From Apoda limacodes (lineage: Eukaryota > Arthropoda > Insecta > Lepidoptera > Limacodidae), in contig OX291550.1 in NCBI GenBank assembly GCA_946406115.1, positions 27,442,722 to 27,506,721 of the forward strand: a DNA stretch of 64,000 bases. Reading direction: 5' to 3'. The position numbers and the translations under genes are program-made. Positions 53,111 through 64,000 of the stretch are shown here, in pieces (within the stretch, counting starts at the first letter, position 1; the number at the start of each line of letters is the position of its first letter). The notes under the pieces were generated by a model, which saw only the letters and a program-made list of their open reading frames with translations, was not told where the DNA came from and ran no database searches.

Positions 53111-56100
53111 GTAGGATTTTGAAGTATAAAAGAAACTTTTTTGTACATACCTACTCTTTTTATGTTATCGTATCTGTATATTATTTTATTCTATATGCAT
53201 GCACCCCTTACCAGCGCCGGCCCTTGGGCAGAGCGAGAAGAGCGGTTGCTCTAGGCGCCATTTATTTATTTTTTATTTATTAATCACGTGAGGCTCGAAA
53301 GGGCGGGGAGGGGGTTCGTCAAAAATCACGAAATATCACAAGGGGGGAGGGGGGGTGTAGTAAGATATAACGTGTATTTATTTTTTCGTCAAACGCGCGA
53401 ATTCTAAACCGAAAGCGGCGTGTAGTGTGACCTTAACTCGCTATTGCCAGGCAACGAACCAAGTCCCCGCGCGCCGCGACGATTGCCGGGATCGGCTTGC
53501 CAGTCGCAAGTTATTCTATTATTTTGGCGCCGAATACGTTTTGCATTAAAACAAAATATGCCTAAACTAGGTGATCTGTATAAAGACCTATTTGCAGAGT
53601 ATAAGAAAGGAAAAAAAACCTAGTGTGGCTCAGAAAGAATTTAATGATTTGTGGGCTAATGCAAAACAAAAATATTTTTTTATTTATACGTTATTAAAAA
53701 AGTTATTTAATTAATTTCCTAGGTTTTTAATAGTTTTAGCAAGTCGTTGGCGCACATGAATATTATATTCCATTCCATTAAAAAATGCTTAAAAAATATC
53801 ACTTGATTTAATCCGATATTGCAGTCGTCTAGTGGCCTATGTATTCCAAAGCCTGAAGAGCATGATGGCAAGACGTTTGCTACAATTCTTCTGCGTCGGT
53901 CTCTTGGAATTACCCCAACGCACGAGGGCTTTAACAAATTGCTTTATGACATGTATTGCCCTAGTCTGCAGATGGATCGTCAGCAACTTGTGGAAAGGAC
54001 GTGCGACGTGGATTGTACTTCTGTACAAGGAAGAAAGTCAAGCAACATGTAAATTCATGTCACAAGCAAACTAATCGGAGCAATAATAGTCTAGAGAGTC
54101 GCTATAGAGTCGAAGGCACTCTCTCTTTCCCTCGTCCAATACAAGCAGAAATCCCGCAAGGGCCCCTATCTTGTACCTTCTATACACAAACGATATCCCT
54201 AAAACGATAGGTACCCTTTTAGCCCTCTTCGCGGACGACGCTTTTTACACCGCTTGTAGGCACGTGAATTGAATCACTAAGAGACTCCAATCAAATCACC
54301 GCCCTAGGCGAATGGTTTCGGAAATGGTGAATCGAAGTGAATCCCGACAAAAACTCTGCCGATCTTTATACCACTGGCCTCCCTCCGAAACCATCTTCCC
54401 TCTCACTCTTCGACCGTGCCATTCCTTGGTAAAACAAGGCCAAATATCTCGCCAAAATAGTTAGAGACCGAGCTGCTTTTGCCCTCGGGCGTCTATATCC
54501 CATGATAGGTAAGTACAGTAAGATGTGACTTAGGAATAAGCTGACTCTTTACGTCACTTGCATCCGCCCCATACTAGCATATGCTAGCGTCGTCTATGCG
54601 TTATCTAAACGCAACCTCCATAAACTCCAGACCCTCCAAAACCGCTTCTTCAGAGCGGCCTCCGAGGCCTCCTGGTACGTCCGGAATGCGGACCTACATA
54701 GGGACTTCGAGCTCCACACGATTCCCCAATATCTTAAAAACCTGGCAGTCCCCTTTTGCGAGCGTACACTAAATCACTCGAACCGATTAATTGCATGTGC
54801 AATTAATGTTGAAAAACAATTGTTAGGCGGCCTCGGCACGTGCTAACGGCCCTAGACTACGATCTGTTATCGGGATAGCGAGACTAGTCTCAACGACCTC
54901 TCTAAATAGGGCCTCCCCCCTAACGCGACGCCGACGTCCCCAGGTTCGTCCCCACTCACTCGCAATCGCAACCGCGTAACGGGGAACTCCCCTACTGGCG
55001 CTGATTCACCTTCACCTGAGCGTTGGGCGCTATATGGGCTGAAACTCCTTCAGAGAGAAAAAAATAAGTCTAGAGATGCACAGTGTTCATACTTCACGTA
55101 TCCTCACGCGACGATCGATCGGTAGATCGAAACAGATTATCTGCGTAGTGTGCGAAAATGAGAGAGAGAGCCGAGTGGCTTGATGAAACTGACGTTGATC
55201 TTCAACAAAGCACAGTGCCAACAACTGACTTGCAAGATTCTTATCCAGTTGTTAGTGTTGAAGAAAGTCTTGCTAATCCGTGGTCCGAGGCCAATGTACA
55301 TTAATTATGTTCATCTACTAGTAAAATATATATTTTTCGCCTGATTACACCATTCCTTTAATATTATTTTTATGCTAATCAAAAACAACCTGCAATCTTT
55401 CTGTCTAGACATTTTTATCATGGTCCTTAACTTTCTAGAATAAAATTAGATTATTCTTTATACCTGTATTTAAAGATAATATGCTAAAAAAATTTTGGAT
55501 TATTTGTAGGTACTAAAAAATACAAGTGATTTTGTGTGGGGGAGGGGGGGTAGTCTTAAACCTCACCACGTATCACCAAGGGGGAGGGGGGGTTAAAAAT
55601 GCTAAAAAAAACTCACGTGATTAATAGACGGCCCCTAACGATATGTACACGCTGTTGCCGATGTCGCGAAACGATACTTTACCTTTACTTATTCTTATGG
55701 GCAGCAGTCGGCCACACTACCAACTAGGCTGCGAGGGATTCAATTAAGTAGCTCTAATTAAAACCATATTAGGGTGGTACAAAAATTAAAAACCTTTTTG
55801 CTTATCAGCCTCATACGTCCCCAATGTTAGGGTACGGCCTACCCTCACCATGATTTGGGCCATAGATAGTCAACACGTGGCTCCAGTGCGGATTGTGACC
55901 TTCGGCACATGTCTTTTTTTTCGACATATGCAGGTTTCCTCACAATGTTTTCCTTCACCGCTAAACCAGTGGTGTGAATAATCAATGTTATTGAGAAATT
56001 AAGAAAAAGACTCATTGGTACACGCGGGGCTCGAACTTCCGCCACTCAGGACGGAAGGTAAAATCGAAGCCTCTGGGCCATCACCGACAAAATTAAATAC

Positions 56101-59100
56101 CTAATTAAATTATAATTCAAAATAATAATAATTTAATTACTATTTATTTAACCGAAATACAATTACGTGAACTGAAATCGTAGTCCAAAAAGACAATCTC
56201 GCTCTACCCTGATCAAGGGTTAGGGCCGGCGCTGCCCCTTACCTTCAACCTTCTCGTATGAATCTAACTATTTATGGTTTCTCTTTACCTAATGGTTGTT
56301 TCGTAGGCATTTGAAATATTCAGCTTTGTTTTTATGTACAATAAAGGACAATCAGGCAAGTTGGCGATGTTACATTAAAGAAAATTGATCCGTGAACAGG
56401 TGTTAGTGTTAAGACAGTGTAAGCCACACCTCGTAATTGTTCGACCAATTGCAGTATTTAGAATGCGATAAGAAACAAATAATGCCTGCACGGTGTGAGC
56501 ACATGAACCTCTGCCGGTTACACGTTAATGCAGGTTTTTCCCTTGGGCGAAGCTAGCGCAGCCGGTTAGCGCACATAGGTGCAAAATTTTTGTTTTCAGT
56601 GGTGGCACACCACAAACTTTCTTGGTTGTACCTATATTTATTTATTCATTACAAACCTAAAGGAAGAGAAAGGACAAAGCGTTAAAAAGAGTGTAAATAG
56701 TAGTAGTAAAAGTAATAAATAACAGAAATATTTCATATAACTTGCAAAAATCAACAAACAGTTGTGTGACCTTTCCGAATGCTTTGTTTAATTTTTTTTG
56801 CTCTATGTGTCATGTGTTACAGTAGATGATGCTTACCTCCGGATGTCAAGTCAAAGTTAATTCAACTGCATTTTCTTTTCAGATGATAAAACAATGAAAC
56901 AAAAAAGATTGGGAAGAATTTACCTTTTTATAGTACAGGAAGACACTAAAGAGTTAAATCCTTTGCAAACCATCGACACTTCGGGAATATTAGATTTAAA
57001 ATGGTGCTATCATACTCTGCAGGGGTTTGCAGTAGTAGCGGCAGTTACTTCTGAAGGATTTTTGGAACTTTATCGTTTGTTAGAAGAAAATGGGGCACTG
57101 AGTTTAAAGCTTTGGTTAAGAGAAACAGTTGGCCAAGATATTTTGGCGCTTTCCGTAGATTGGTCAACTAATAAGAAGCGTTCCGAAGAACCGTTGCTGG
57201 TGATCAGTGAGTCGTCAGGATCAGTCACGGCGATGAAGCTAGTCGGTGATGGACTACTGAACGTTGGTGGCTGGAATGCGCACGGGTTTGAAGCGTGGAT
57301 AGCTGCATTTAATTACTGGAATACAGATATTTTTTATTCAGGTTATTTTATTATAATAATTGTTATTCTACGTGCAGTAGCGCAAATATTTTAAATGCGA
57401 AAGTAACTCTGTCTGTCTGTTACCTCTTCACGCTTAAACGGCTGTACCGATAAAATGAATTTTGACATAAAGATAGATTGAGTCCCGAAAAAGGACATAG
57501 GCTACTTGAAAACTTCGGTTTTTGTTCTATAAGGAGAATTTAGGGTAGGTGGAACCGCGTTCAAATTTGCCTAGAGATAGTTTGAGTCCGTGGGAAGGAC
57601 ATAGGCTACTTGAAAACGTTAGGCATAAGTCGGTTTTTTTCTATAGGTAATTGAGTAGTTGTCGTTCATCTTACATCGATAACCGAATTTAGGGTGGGTG
57701 AAACCGCGGGTAAAAGCTTGTAGATATAATGGCTAGGGATTCAAGAGAAACCATCCCCCCCGAAGATCACGAAAAGTTAATAATTAGAGGAAAAAAAATA
57801 ATGAAAAACAATCATATACCCCGTCGCAAAAGCTATCTACGCCGCTGACTTTTTTTTATACCACTAAGGTGGCAAACAAACCAACGGTCCGCCTGATGGT
57901 AAGCGGTCACCGTAGCCTATAAACACTTGCAACTCCAAGGGTTGCCGACCCTTTAAAAATCTAATAACTTCTTTCGGGAGAAACCCCATACTGTAGTCCT
58001 TAGAGAAAACCTTGGCAGGGAGCTCATTCCACAACCCAAGCGTTCGCGGTAGGAAATTTTTTGAAACCTATGCCTCTTAACCTTTCTATGATGAAGGATC
58101 ATTTAACCATATTGTTTTTACTTAAGACCACTAAGTGTTTAGGGGTATGAGAAACGAATGCAAAGTTTGCGTATCGCGCTATTTCATACCGGAACAACTA
58201 ACCCCGCGTAACTTGTTCCGTAAAGAGAGTAGGAGTAGATAAAAAACTAAATCAATGATTTCGCTAACTTTATGGCAGTACAATAATTCCGAACCTGTGG
58301 TTATAAAATTCAAAGTTAATTTTACTATCATAATGCTGTTTAAATGTCTACTTAAATAAAAGTACTTAAGTTTAGTTTCGTGAACCAATGGATATAATTT
58401 ATCTAAAATTTCACGGGCTGCGTTTCCTAATAGGCCTGGGCCTAAGCGGCGCCTAAGCGGGCTATAGCTACTTTGTCAAAATAATTTAAATTTGAATGGA
58501 AAATTGATACTTATCAGTTTCTATGTGCAGCTAGTTCTTTTCAAGGAGACATAATTCAGACAATCACTGCAAAAAAAGTAAAGATATGCCCAAGTGAATA
58601 TTTACAAATATTTTTTTCATGCTACGGAAAACTAGTGCCATATATTATTTTCTACTGTAAAAACTACGTGAACATAGTGAGCTTGGTGTGACCAGTTTTG
58701 GTGCGAATTACGTTTTTTGCTTAAGTATACGCAAAAAAATTAGCTCATTATTAAGTACCGCACGAGCGAATTCTCTAAGAATATTTCATGCGTCTTTAAA
58801 AAAAACAGTTTTTTAGCGATAAAAACCAAACCGCTAGACCGATTTTGCTTAAATTCTTTTTAGATCTGTCATGAGGCGTGGCGTATCGATTGACATGTCA
58901 ATGAAAAGCTTACATATACACACACACACATCACTCTAAAAATGATGGTAAACGATTCTCCAGGTCACAAAACATAAAGAAAGCGCAAATTTAGCGATTT
59001 AGATTTTCGTACCTATTATAATAACTTCCCTCAAGAGAAGTTAAAAAATTATTGCTGGCCCGGTCTTAACGAATCCTTTTTTCACTCCCATTATTCACTA

Positions 59101-62100
59101 TGCGTTAATTCCCAGGTGGTGACGACTGCTTGTTTAAGATGTTCGACGTGCGTGTCCCGGGGGCTGCGGTGTGCGTCAACAAGGGTCACGGGGCCGGCGT
59201 CACAGCAGTGCGAAGCAACCTCCGGAGTGAATATCAGTTGTTGACAGGCAGGTCTGTCGTCATTAACCCTATAGTTTGCTAGTTTTTCTATGATATTAGC
59301 GATCTCCATTAAAAATACCTCCTTCACAGAACAAGCAAGCTGAAGTGGCAATGGGCAGGTCTTGATTGTCGCAGCATATGGCTCTGTAGTAATCGCAGCG
59401 TGGGTCGCCCTTCAGTCAGATGGATCGATGACCTGAAAAGGTAGCCAAAAATGGCTAGATGAGACAGCGGAGGACCAGGTGTGGTGATGTTCTTTAGGAA
59501 AGGCCTATGTCCAACAGTGGACTACACCAGGTTGATTGATTGAACCTCATTCGCGGTCGGGGCAGAGACGGGGTTTTAAATGTAAAGTAAAAACTTGGTA
59601 CCAAATGATGTTTTGATACGGCAAAAATGGCATTGTAGGCACTTAAGTTCATTTTTATTTATATGGTAAAACTTCATAGGCATGAAGCTACTTCTGCTCT
59701 TGATTTTGATACATTATATTTTGAACTTATTTTTCAATACTACCGTATTATTATGTATAACTCCCAGCTGAATAATTATGGCCAGATCTGGCCACGCTTA
59801 TAAACTATTTATAGGGTCATTATCACTAATAGATTGGAAATATTCTTGCCTTTCTTGAAAGATCCTCTGTGGACTATGAAAATGTTGACTGGCAATACGT
59901 CGAGGTGTTTGAGATGTGTGTGTGAATCGATAACGAAATCAGTTCTACAAAACAGTCAAACATGACCTATCAAGCTACGAAAAGGAGTGAAACGGGGGAT
60001 GTCATGTCCTCGAAACAGTTTCCTTGGCCTAAGTAAATTTAAGCAGCGAGTAAATCTCACACCTACAATTTTCTGACGATAATATTATAGTGCAGTTGGG
60101 TAAAAATCATAGACAGACAGACAGAGTTACTTTCGCATTAATGATATTAATATGGACTACTTGTCCTAGACACAGCAGGTTCCTCTTTGTTATTCGTCTG
60201 TCCGTTCATCCAACTTTCTGTCAAGACCCTTTTACGCAAAAAATTTTAGAAGTTGAAATTTTTATAAAATTCAAAGACCTTAGTATTTCATATTAATTTA
60301 AACTTCATAAAGGTTCCTTGCAAAACCCTTGAAACTACTCTGACAATAATGTAGGTAAACGTTTTTGAAGACAAGAGAACTATCTGAGTCGTTTAAATAG
60401 TGGACAATTTAGGAAATAGACAAGTGAAAAAGTGGACTGGTTAGAAATTTGGACGGATTATAAAATGGACAAGTTAGGAACGCTACTTACCCGTGGTAGC
60501 GCTTATTGTAGGAGGTCGAATTCAGAAAGTGGAGGAGTTGGGAAGAAGACCAGTTGGCAAAGTGGACGAAGTCGTCCTGAAGGAAAATTATTTCGAAAAA
60601 GAAGCCGAAAAGGAGAGGGTCTAATTAGGTTTGGCAGGATTTAGAAAGCTTCGTCACGTCTTTACGTCATCTATACTGCAGTGCTCTTACCTGCTCTTTC
60701 TAGGGCAAGTAATCCATTCTAATATCATTAATGCGAAAGTAACTCTGTTTGTCTATTTGTCTGACATAGGCTACTTGAAAACCTCAAGTTTGAGTCGTTT
60801 TTTTTTTCTTTAATTGAGGAGTTGCCGTTGCAAGCCTACACCGATAGTAGAACCGCGAGAAAATTTGACATGGAGATTTTTTGAGTTCGTAGGAAGGACA
60901 TATGTTACTTTAAAATGTCAGGCGTCGGATTTTTTCTATAATTGAGAAGATGGGGTTGAAATCCTACACCGATAACGGAATTTCGGGTGGGCGAAACCGC
61001 GGGCAAAAGCTAGTAGATAATAAATAAAGCGATCGCGTATCAACACAACCTTACATCATCAAAAACGGAGGAACTACATCTCTAGTCGTGAAAGGTTGGA
61101 CGAACAGTTGACTGTTAAGGTTGGTAAAGATTATTTGCAACATAAGATGCAATGCAACAAGAATGTACACTCGCGAGCAATCAAATCGGCCCAAGCGCTA
61201 CCTCTGCATTCAAGCATTGTTTTAAGTGAAAGTACAAAATTTTAATAAAAATGGTATGTCATTTGAAAGCTTAAAACTTCAGCTTTTATGAGATGTCATC
61301 ATTATTAATATCCATGTATACTTTTTTTTATTATTGGTGTCTGAACTTAAATGGGGGAAAAATGGGATTTTGGGTAAAGGAGTTGTGTTCAGAATTGACA
61401 CAAATAAAACACGTTTTTTTTCTTAAGAAGTATAAAATTTATTGGTTCAGTATTTGGTATTGCCCCTCCTTATTACAGCCCGTAGTCGGTTCTTCAACGA
61501 CCTTATTAATTTTTTGACGGTTTCTTAAGGAATACCATCCCACTCCTCTAACAAAGCTGCCTTCAATTCTTCAAGGCTCGAAGGGGCTGGATTTCTTGCT
61601 CGTACCCTTCGTTTGAGCTCATCCCATAAATGCTCGATGGGATTTATGTCTGGACTGAGCGCAGGCCAGTCCATTGTGCGCAAATCGACTTCTCGAAGAA
61701 ACTGCTGAGTAACGCGCGCTGTGTGGCACCGAGCATTGTCGTGCATTAGGATGAAGTCTTCGCCAACAAATCCTGCGTAGGGCACAACATGTTCCAGGAG
61801 AATATTTGTGATGTATCCATCAGCTGTCAGTCCTGCTCCTCGGCCTCCGCCAGGCACGAAAACGAGCTGAGTTTTACCCTCCAACGAGATATCAGCCCAC
61901 ATCATGCAAGAACCGCCACGCGAGTCAATTTGGGGCCCGTTGCAGGCCTTTTTGGAGTCAGGTTGGCTACCTTCAGACGTCTTCTTACTGTCCACTCGCT
62001 GACAGCTATACCTCGAACACGTCTCGTCTCGCCCTGCACGTCGACACCCGTAAGGTGCCGATTTCGCAGGGATGTTGAGACAATGAAACGGTCGTCTCGT

Positions 62101-63548
62101 TCAGAAGTACAACGGTGGCGGCTGGTTGTTGGTCTCCGAGTGAATGCTCCAGTCTCTTGATATCGTCTGTTTACTCGGGATACAGCAGACTGCTCAAGTG
62201 AAGCTGGGAAGCGAATACTCGCTGACTGAGTCCTTGTTGCAATAAGGCAACAACTTGAGCGGCTTCTTGAGGTATGGTATCCATGGTTTCTTGAAAACAA
62301 TGAATGCGCCCAACGCTCAAGGGCTCCCCGCGGGGGAAGCCTCGGCTTGGGTTGTCGCTCTCGGCTTTGAAGGGTTGAAGGGTAACGGGGTTTTTATAGG
62401 GGTAGAGGGTATCGCAACTGGCAGGTAGCGTAGTGAGTAATTTGTGCCATACGCCCTAATTGCGCAAATTAACATGTTGGTACTTGTTTTATTTAATGGT
62501 GTTGATGTTTTTTTTAAAGCTTAGGTTTCAAGCTTTCAAATGACATATTATTTTAATTTAAATTTTACTTTTAAAATAAATATTTGGATTAAAAACAAAT
62601 TAAGGGTGGTATTCAACTCGTCATATATTCACGTGAAGACCTTAAAATCCACATAAAGACCGGTTGTCATAAGTTTTGATTGCTGCTGATTCTTATATTA
62701 CAGTTTTTATAAGTATAAGTTAAGTGTTGCTTATAGAATCAATTAAGTGAAAAATTATAATAAAATGATAAAAATTTACCAGGTTCTGATTTATTCATAT
62801 GTATTCACCTAATTACCTATCTACATCCCAATTTTGAACTTTCTAGGTCATATGGAACTGGGTTTGGGTTTTGATCTATAGGTCAGTCAGTGATAAAAAT
62901 GACGATTTTTGAACGTTAATATCTAAATAACCGTTTGAGATGTGCTTAAGAAATTTGGAGCACATATGTATCTCGGAAGTCTCAATATATAAGCCAAATT
63001 TGAGACGTTTATGTGGAATAATTTTTGAGTTATGAGGAGGTCAAAAGTGGCTCCAAATGGTTCGTGTAATATTACACACGGTGCCAGTCCTGTTACTTGA
63101 ACTTTGCTTTGACACGCGCTAGATAACACATAAAGAACTAATTAAACACGGAACAATTATTTAAGCAAAACTTTGGGTTAGCTGTATTTTTTTTTAAATT
63201 ATCGTATACTTATTTTCCAGTTACGACGAAAGAGTACGGCTTTGGGATACGCGAAATCTGAAACGTTGCGATACAGAAATTGACGTAGGGGGCGGCGTGT
63301 GGCGTCTCAAGTGGCATCCCAATAATCCGTGCTGCGTGCTAGCGGCTTGCATGTATGGAGGGTTCCGTACCCTTAATGTAGAGAACCAAGAAGTCGCTAT
63401 TACTTACGAATATTTGGAACACGAGAGTATCGCTTACGGAGCCGACTGGAAGTTTGGACAAAGTGATTCTTCACTCGTCGCTACTTGTTCTTTTTACGAT
63501 TGTAAATTACATGTTGGTGAAATAACAATTGAAAAAATGTTAAGGTGA
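52975..63548 (+). CDS. DPH7: DPH7, diphthine methylesterase (WD-repeat), four exons
   Basis: Exons 52975-53110, 56883-57341, 59116-59251 and 63221-63548 join in frame to 352 aa plus TGA. DPH7 (WDR85) removes the methyl ester from methylated diphthine on elongation factor 2, in the cytosol, before the final amidation to diphthamide. Diagnostic sequence: SADSVEWCPVEPYHDVLVCG near the start, WIAAFNYWNTDIFYSGGDD, QLLTGSYDERVRLWDTRNL and GGGVWRLKWHPNNPC, then SIAYGADW. These fit a seven-blade propeller. It is shorter than human DPH7 (452 aa), mainly in loops. All four exons are intact despite heavy transposon load in the introns. Confidence 0.92.
53558..53626 (+). pseudogene. Remnant 5' coding piece of the inner element
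   Basis: An ATG opens MPKLGDLYKDLFAEYKKGKK and then a TAG. A one-base shift exposes PSVAQKEFNDLWANAKQKYF. It looks like the start of a transposon gene whose middle was lost to the Jockey insertion. Confidence 0.4.
54085..55075 (+). pseudogene. 5'-truncated Jockey-type LINE fragment
   Basis: Frames hold SRYRVEGTLSFPRPIQAEIP, QGP.SCTFYT, LLALFADDA (near 54220), EWFRKW-like and NPDK-like pieces, KLTLYVTCIRP, YASVVYA-like and HKLQTLQNRFFRAASEASWY after frame shifts. These are the RT C-terminal half of a Jockey element. It ends in an A-rich stretch near 55065. Confidence 0.7.
55158..55304 (+). pseudogene. Remnant 3' coding piece of the inner element
   Basis: A 48-codon open frame reads MRERAEWLDETDVDLQQST...VEESLANPWSEANVH and stops at TAA. 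It is acidic and has no assigned family. It lies just after the Jockey fragment and probably belongs to the same gene as 53558-53626. Confidence 0.35.
55806..56088 (-). mobile_element. tRNA-derived SINE
   Basis: On the minus strand the head carries an A-box-like TGGCCCAGAGGC (56080-56069) and a B-box GTTCGAGCC (56036-56028) at normal spacing, then a body that ends in gggacgtatgaggct. A truncated relative lies at 20287-20350. Confidence 0.75.
56883..57341 (+). CDS. DPH7: DPH7 exon 2
   Basis: The acceptor is ttttcttttcag; entered and left in phase 1; 459 nt. It encodes KRLGRIYLFIVQEDTKELNP, TSGILDLKWC, VTSEGFLELYRL and the WIAAFNYW block. It ends TATTCAG|gttatt. Confidence 0.9.
57385..57722 (+). 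repeat. Lep1-like repeat
   Basis: Opens aaatgcgaaagtaactctgt and cttcacgcttaaacggctg. It ends gggtgaaaccgcgggtaaaa and gcttgtag, a degraded CTAG end. Confidence 0.65.
57855..57980 (+). repeat. SINE-like fragment, relative at 63690
   Basis: aacggtccgcctgatggtaa, gcggtcaccgtagcctata and cttgcaactccaagggttgc match 63690-63770 and, weakly, the start of the LINE at 8833. Confidence 0.65.
57981..59115. other. Rest of DPH7 intron 2
   Basis: No gene or complete element recognised. A CA microsatellite lies at 58918-58930. Confidence 0.35.
59116..59251 (+). CDS. DPH7: DPH7 exon 3
   Basis: The acceptor is aattcccag; entered in phase 1, left in phase 2 at GGCAG|gtctgt. It encodes GDDCLFKMFDVRVPGAAVC, GHGAGVTAVRSN and QLLTG: two WD strands. 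It was found by phase and homology to the known SGGDDG...LATGSYDE order, not by length. Confidence 0.9.
59252..60199. other. DPH7 intron 3, first part
   Basis: About 950 bases. No gene or complete element recognised. Confidence 0.35.
60200..61015 (+). repeat. Fragments of the RTE tail and a Lep1-like repeat
   Basis: 60200-60290 resembles the LINE tail at 42905. 60630-60700 (agcttcgtcacgtctttacg) matches the RTE copy near 42750. 60715-61013 opens ctaatatcattaatgcgaaa and ends gaaaccgcgggcaaaagcta, a Lep1-like copy with a CTAG end. Confidence 0.6.
61218..62590 (-). mobile_element. Tc1-like transposon, defective
   Basis: Imperfect terminal inverted repeats of ~45 bp are present: tatgtcatttgaaagctt at 61257-61275 mirrors aagctttcaaatgacata at 62531-62548, with weaker pairing outward. 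The minus-strand ORF starts at the ATG at 62284 (MDTIPQEAAQVVALLQQGLS). It has stops and shifts, then SRGGSCMMWADISLEGKTQL, FILMHDNARCHTARVTQQF and PALSPDINPIEHLWDELKRR. The second and third catalytic acids are visible. The stretch that should carry the first Asp appears deleted. Confidence 0.85.
62591..63220. other. DPH7 intron 3, last part
   Basis: 630 bases of AT-rich intron ending tattttccag. Nothing else recognised. Confidence 0.4.
63221..63548 (+). CDS. DPH7: DPH7 exon 4 (terminal)
   Basis: The acceptor is acttattttccag. The exon is entered in phase 2, completing the AGT Ser of GSYDERVRLWDTRNL. It has GGGVWRLKWHP and ACMYGGFRTLNVENQE and closes IEKMLR-TGA at 63548. Confidence 0.92.
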
Positions 63549-63627
63549 TGGCATACCGAAACGAGTTAAGTTTGCAAGAATTTGATTAATTTTGTAACAG
63601 TCCTGAGTTCTTATACTTTTTGATGTA

Positions 63628-63633
63628 AATAAA
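63628..63633 (+). terminator. DPH7: DPH7 poly(A) signal
   Basis: AATAAA lies 80 bases after the DPH7 stop codon, the first such signal downstream. Confidence 0.6.
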
Positions 63634-63689
63634 AAATATGTTATAGTTCAAACCTTAATTAAGTGGATTTGCTAATATAATTAAACAAG

Positions 63690-63790
63690 CTTACGGTCTG
63701 CCTGATGGTAAACGGTCACTATAGCCTATGGACGCTTGCAACACCAGGGGTATCACCCGCGTGTGCCATATTGACGGTCACTCACGTAGA
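63690..63790 (+). repeat. SINE-like fragment (relative of 57855)
   Basis: acggtctgcctgatggtaaa, cggtcactatagcctatgga and cgcttgcaacaccagggg repeat the fragment in DPH7 intron 2. Confidence 0.65.
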
Positions 63791-64000
63791 TGATGTTGAT
63801 GTCAGTCACACAGTCACTCATAATTTCGTTTGTAATCTATAAAACCTATGACTACCCTATGCAATCTGCAATTGCAAAATTTTAAAAAAAAACAGAACCA
63901 GCCTAAAAACAAGCTTTTATTTATAATTCAAAGATGACTTATACAACATCTTTGTTATAATTATATTACTAAAAAGGAGAGCAGTGGGTACCTTATATTT

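Larger units (their letters stand above)
53280..55624. mobile_element. Inner element bounded by TTAATCACGTGAG inverted ends
   Basis: ttaatcacgtgag at 53280-53292 and its reverse complement at 55612-55624 bound a segment whose two ends carry direct G-rich motifs (atatcacaaggggggagg and gtatcaccaagggggagg). If TTAA is the duplicated target, the element runs 53284-55620. Superfamily unassigned; TTAA targets are used by piggyBac and Kolobok types. Confidence 0.6.
53212..56234. mobile_element. 3.0-kb hAT element in DPH7 intron 1, with nested insertions
   Basis: The terminal inverted repeat CAGCGCCGGCCCT...AGGGCCGGCGCTG (13 of 13) is flanked by the 8-bp duplication CCCCTTAC at 53204-53211 and 56235-56242. 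These are defining hAT features. Inside lie an element bounded by TTAATCACGTGAG (53280-55624), a Jockey fragment and a SINE. No hAT transposase was recognised. Confidence 0.9.

Noticed and set aside
53280..53360. G-rich ends (53300-53360 and 55540-55590) as long terminal repeats of a retroelement
   Set aside because: Similarity covers only ~25 bases and the outer 13 bases are inverted, not direct, as LTRs would require.
56540..56580. A-box-like segment (ctagcgcagccggttagcgc) as a tRNA gene
   Set aside because: No B box or cloverleaf follows within 80 bases.
59091..59351. Minus-strand 86-codon ORF
   Set aside because: Antisense shadow of DPH7 exon 3.

Overview
The window reads as nuclear DNA of an insect, most likely a moth or butterfly. 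Exons are short and phase-compatible, introns are AT-rich, and there are at least six classes of transposable element, including many copies of the lepidopteran Lep1-like repeat family (recognised from memory, not searched). No bacterial gene layout is present.

Four host loci can be supported. (1) Bases 27-194 (+) hold the last codons of an unidentified gene, with an apparent frameshift near base 40 and a poly(A) signal at 226-231. (2) Bases 36716 down to 1344 (-) hold one large gene that I assembled by hand from 21 exons. All 20 junctions keep one open frame of 1028 codons. It has no recognised name. It encodes a protein with a long basic/alanine-rich helical N-terminal half and a membrane-spanning C-terminal half, and its last exon(s) are not resolved. 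(3) Bases 44596-44946 (+) encode a CDK2AP1/2 (DOC-1 family) protein of 116 aa. (4) Bases 52975-63548 (+) hold a complete four-exon DPH7 gene (diphthine methylesterase, a WD-repeat protein of 352 aa).

The introns and spacers are crowded with mobile DNA. Intron 9 of the large gene holds a non-LTR retrotransposon composite of about 7.3 kb. In it a 3.8 kb plus-strand copy sits inside a minus-strand relative, giving 2.07 kb inverted arms. Intron 2 holds three tandem 1255-bp units of a decayed transposon ORF, beginning 47 bp from the exon 3 acceptor, plus Lep1-like copies and a small Tc1/mariner-type MITE. Between 36.9 and 43.4 kb lie a foldback MITE, a LINE remnant, a repeat cluster and a decayed RTE-type LINE. 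DPH7 intron 1 contains a 3.0 kb hAT element with a 13-bp terminal inverted repeat and an 8-bp target duplication, itself carrying three nested insertions. A second hAT (721 bp, 8-bp duplication) ends 66 bp before the DPH7 start codon. DPH7 intron 3 holds a broken Tc1-like transposon.

The genes share no evident pathway: DPH7 acts in diphthamide synthesis on elongation factor 2, and CDK2AP proteins belong to the NuRD chromatin complex. The most promising undescribed item is the 21-exon membrane-protein gene, with its duplicated KQL-SIRE-G motif at two equivalent phase-2 junctions and a GC-AG intron.
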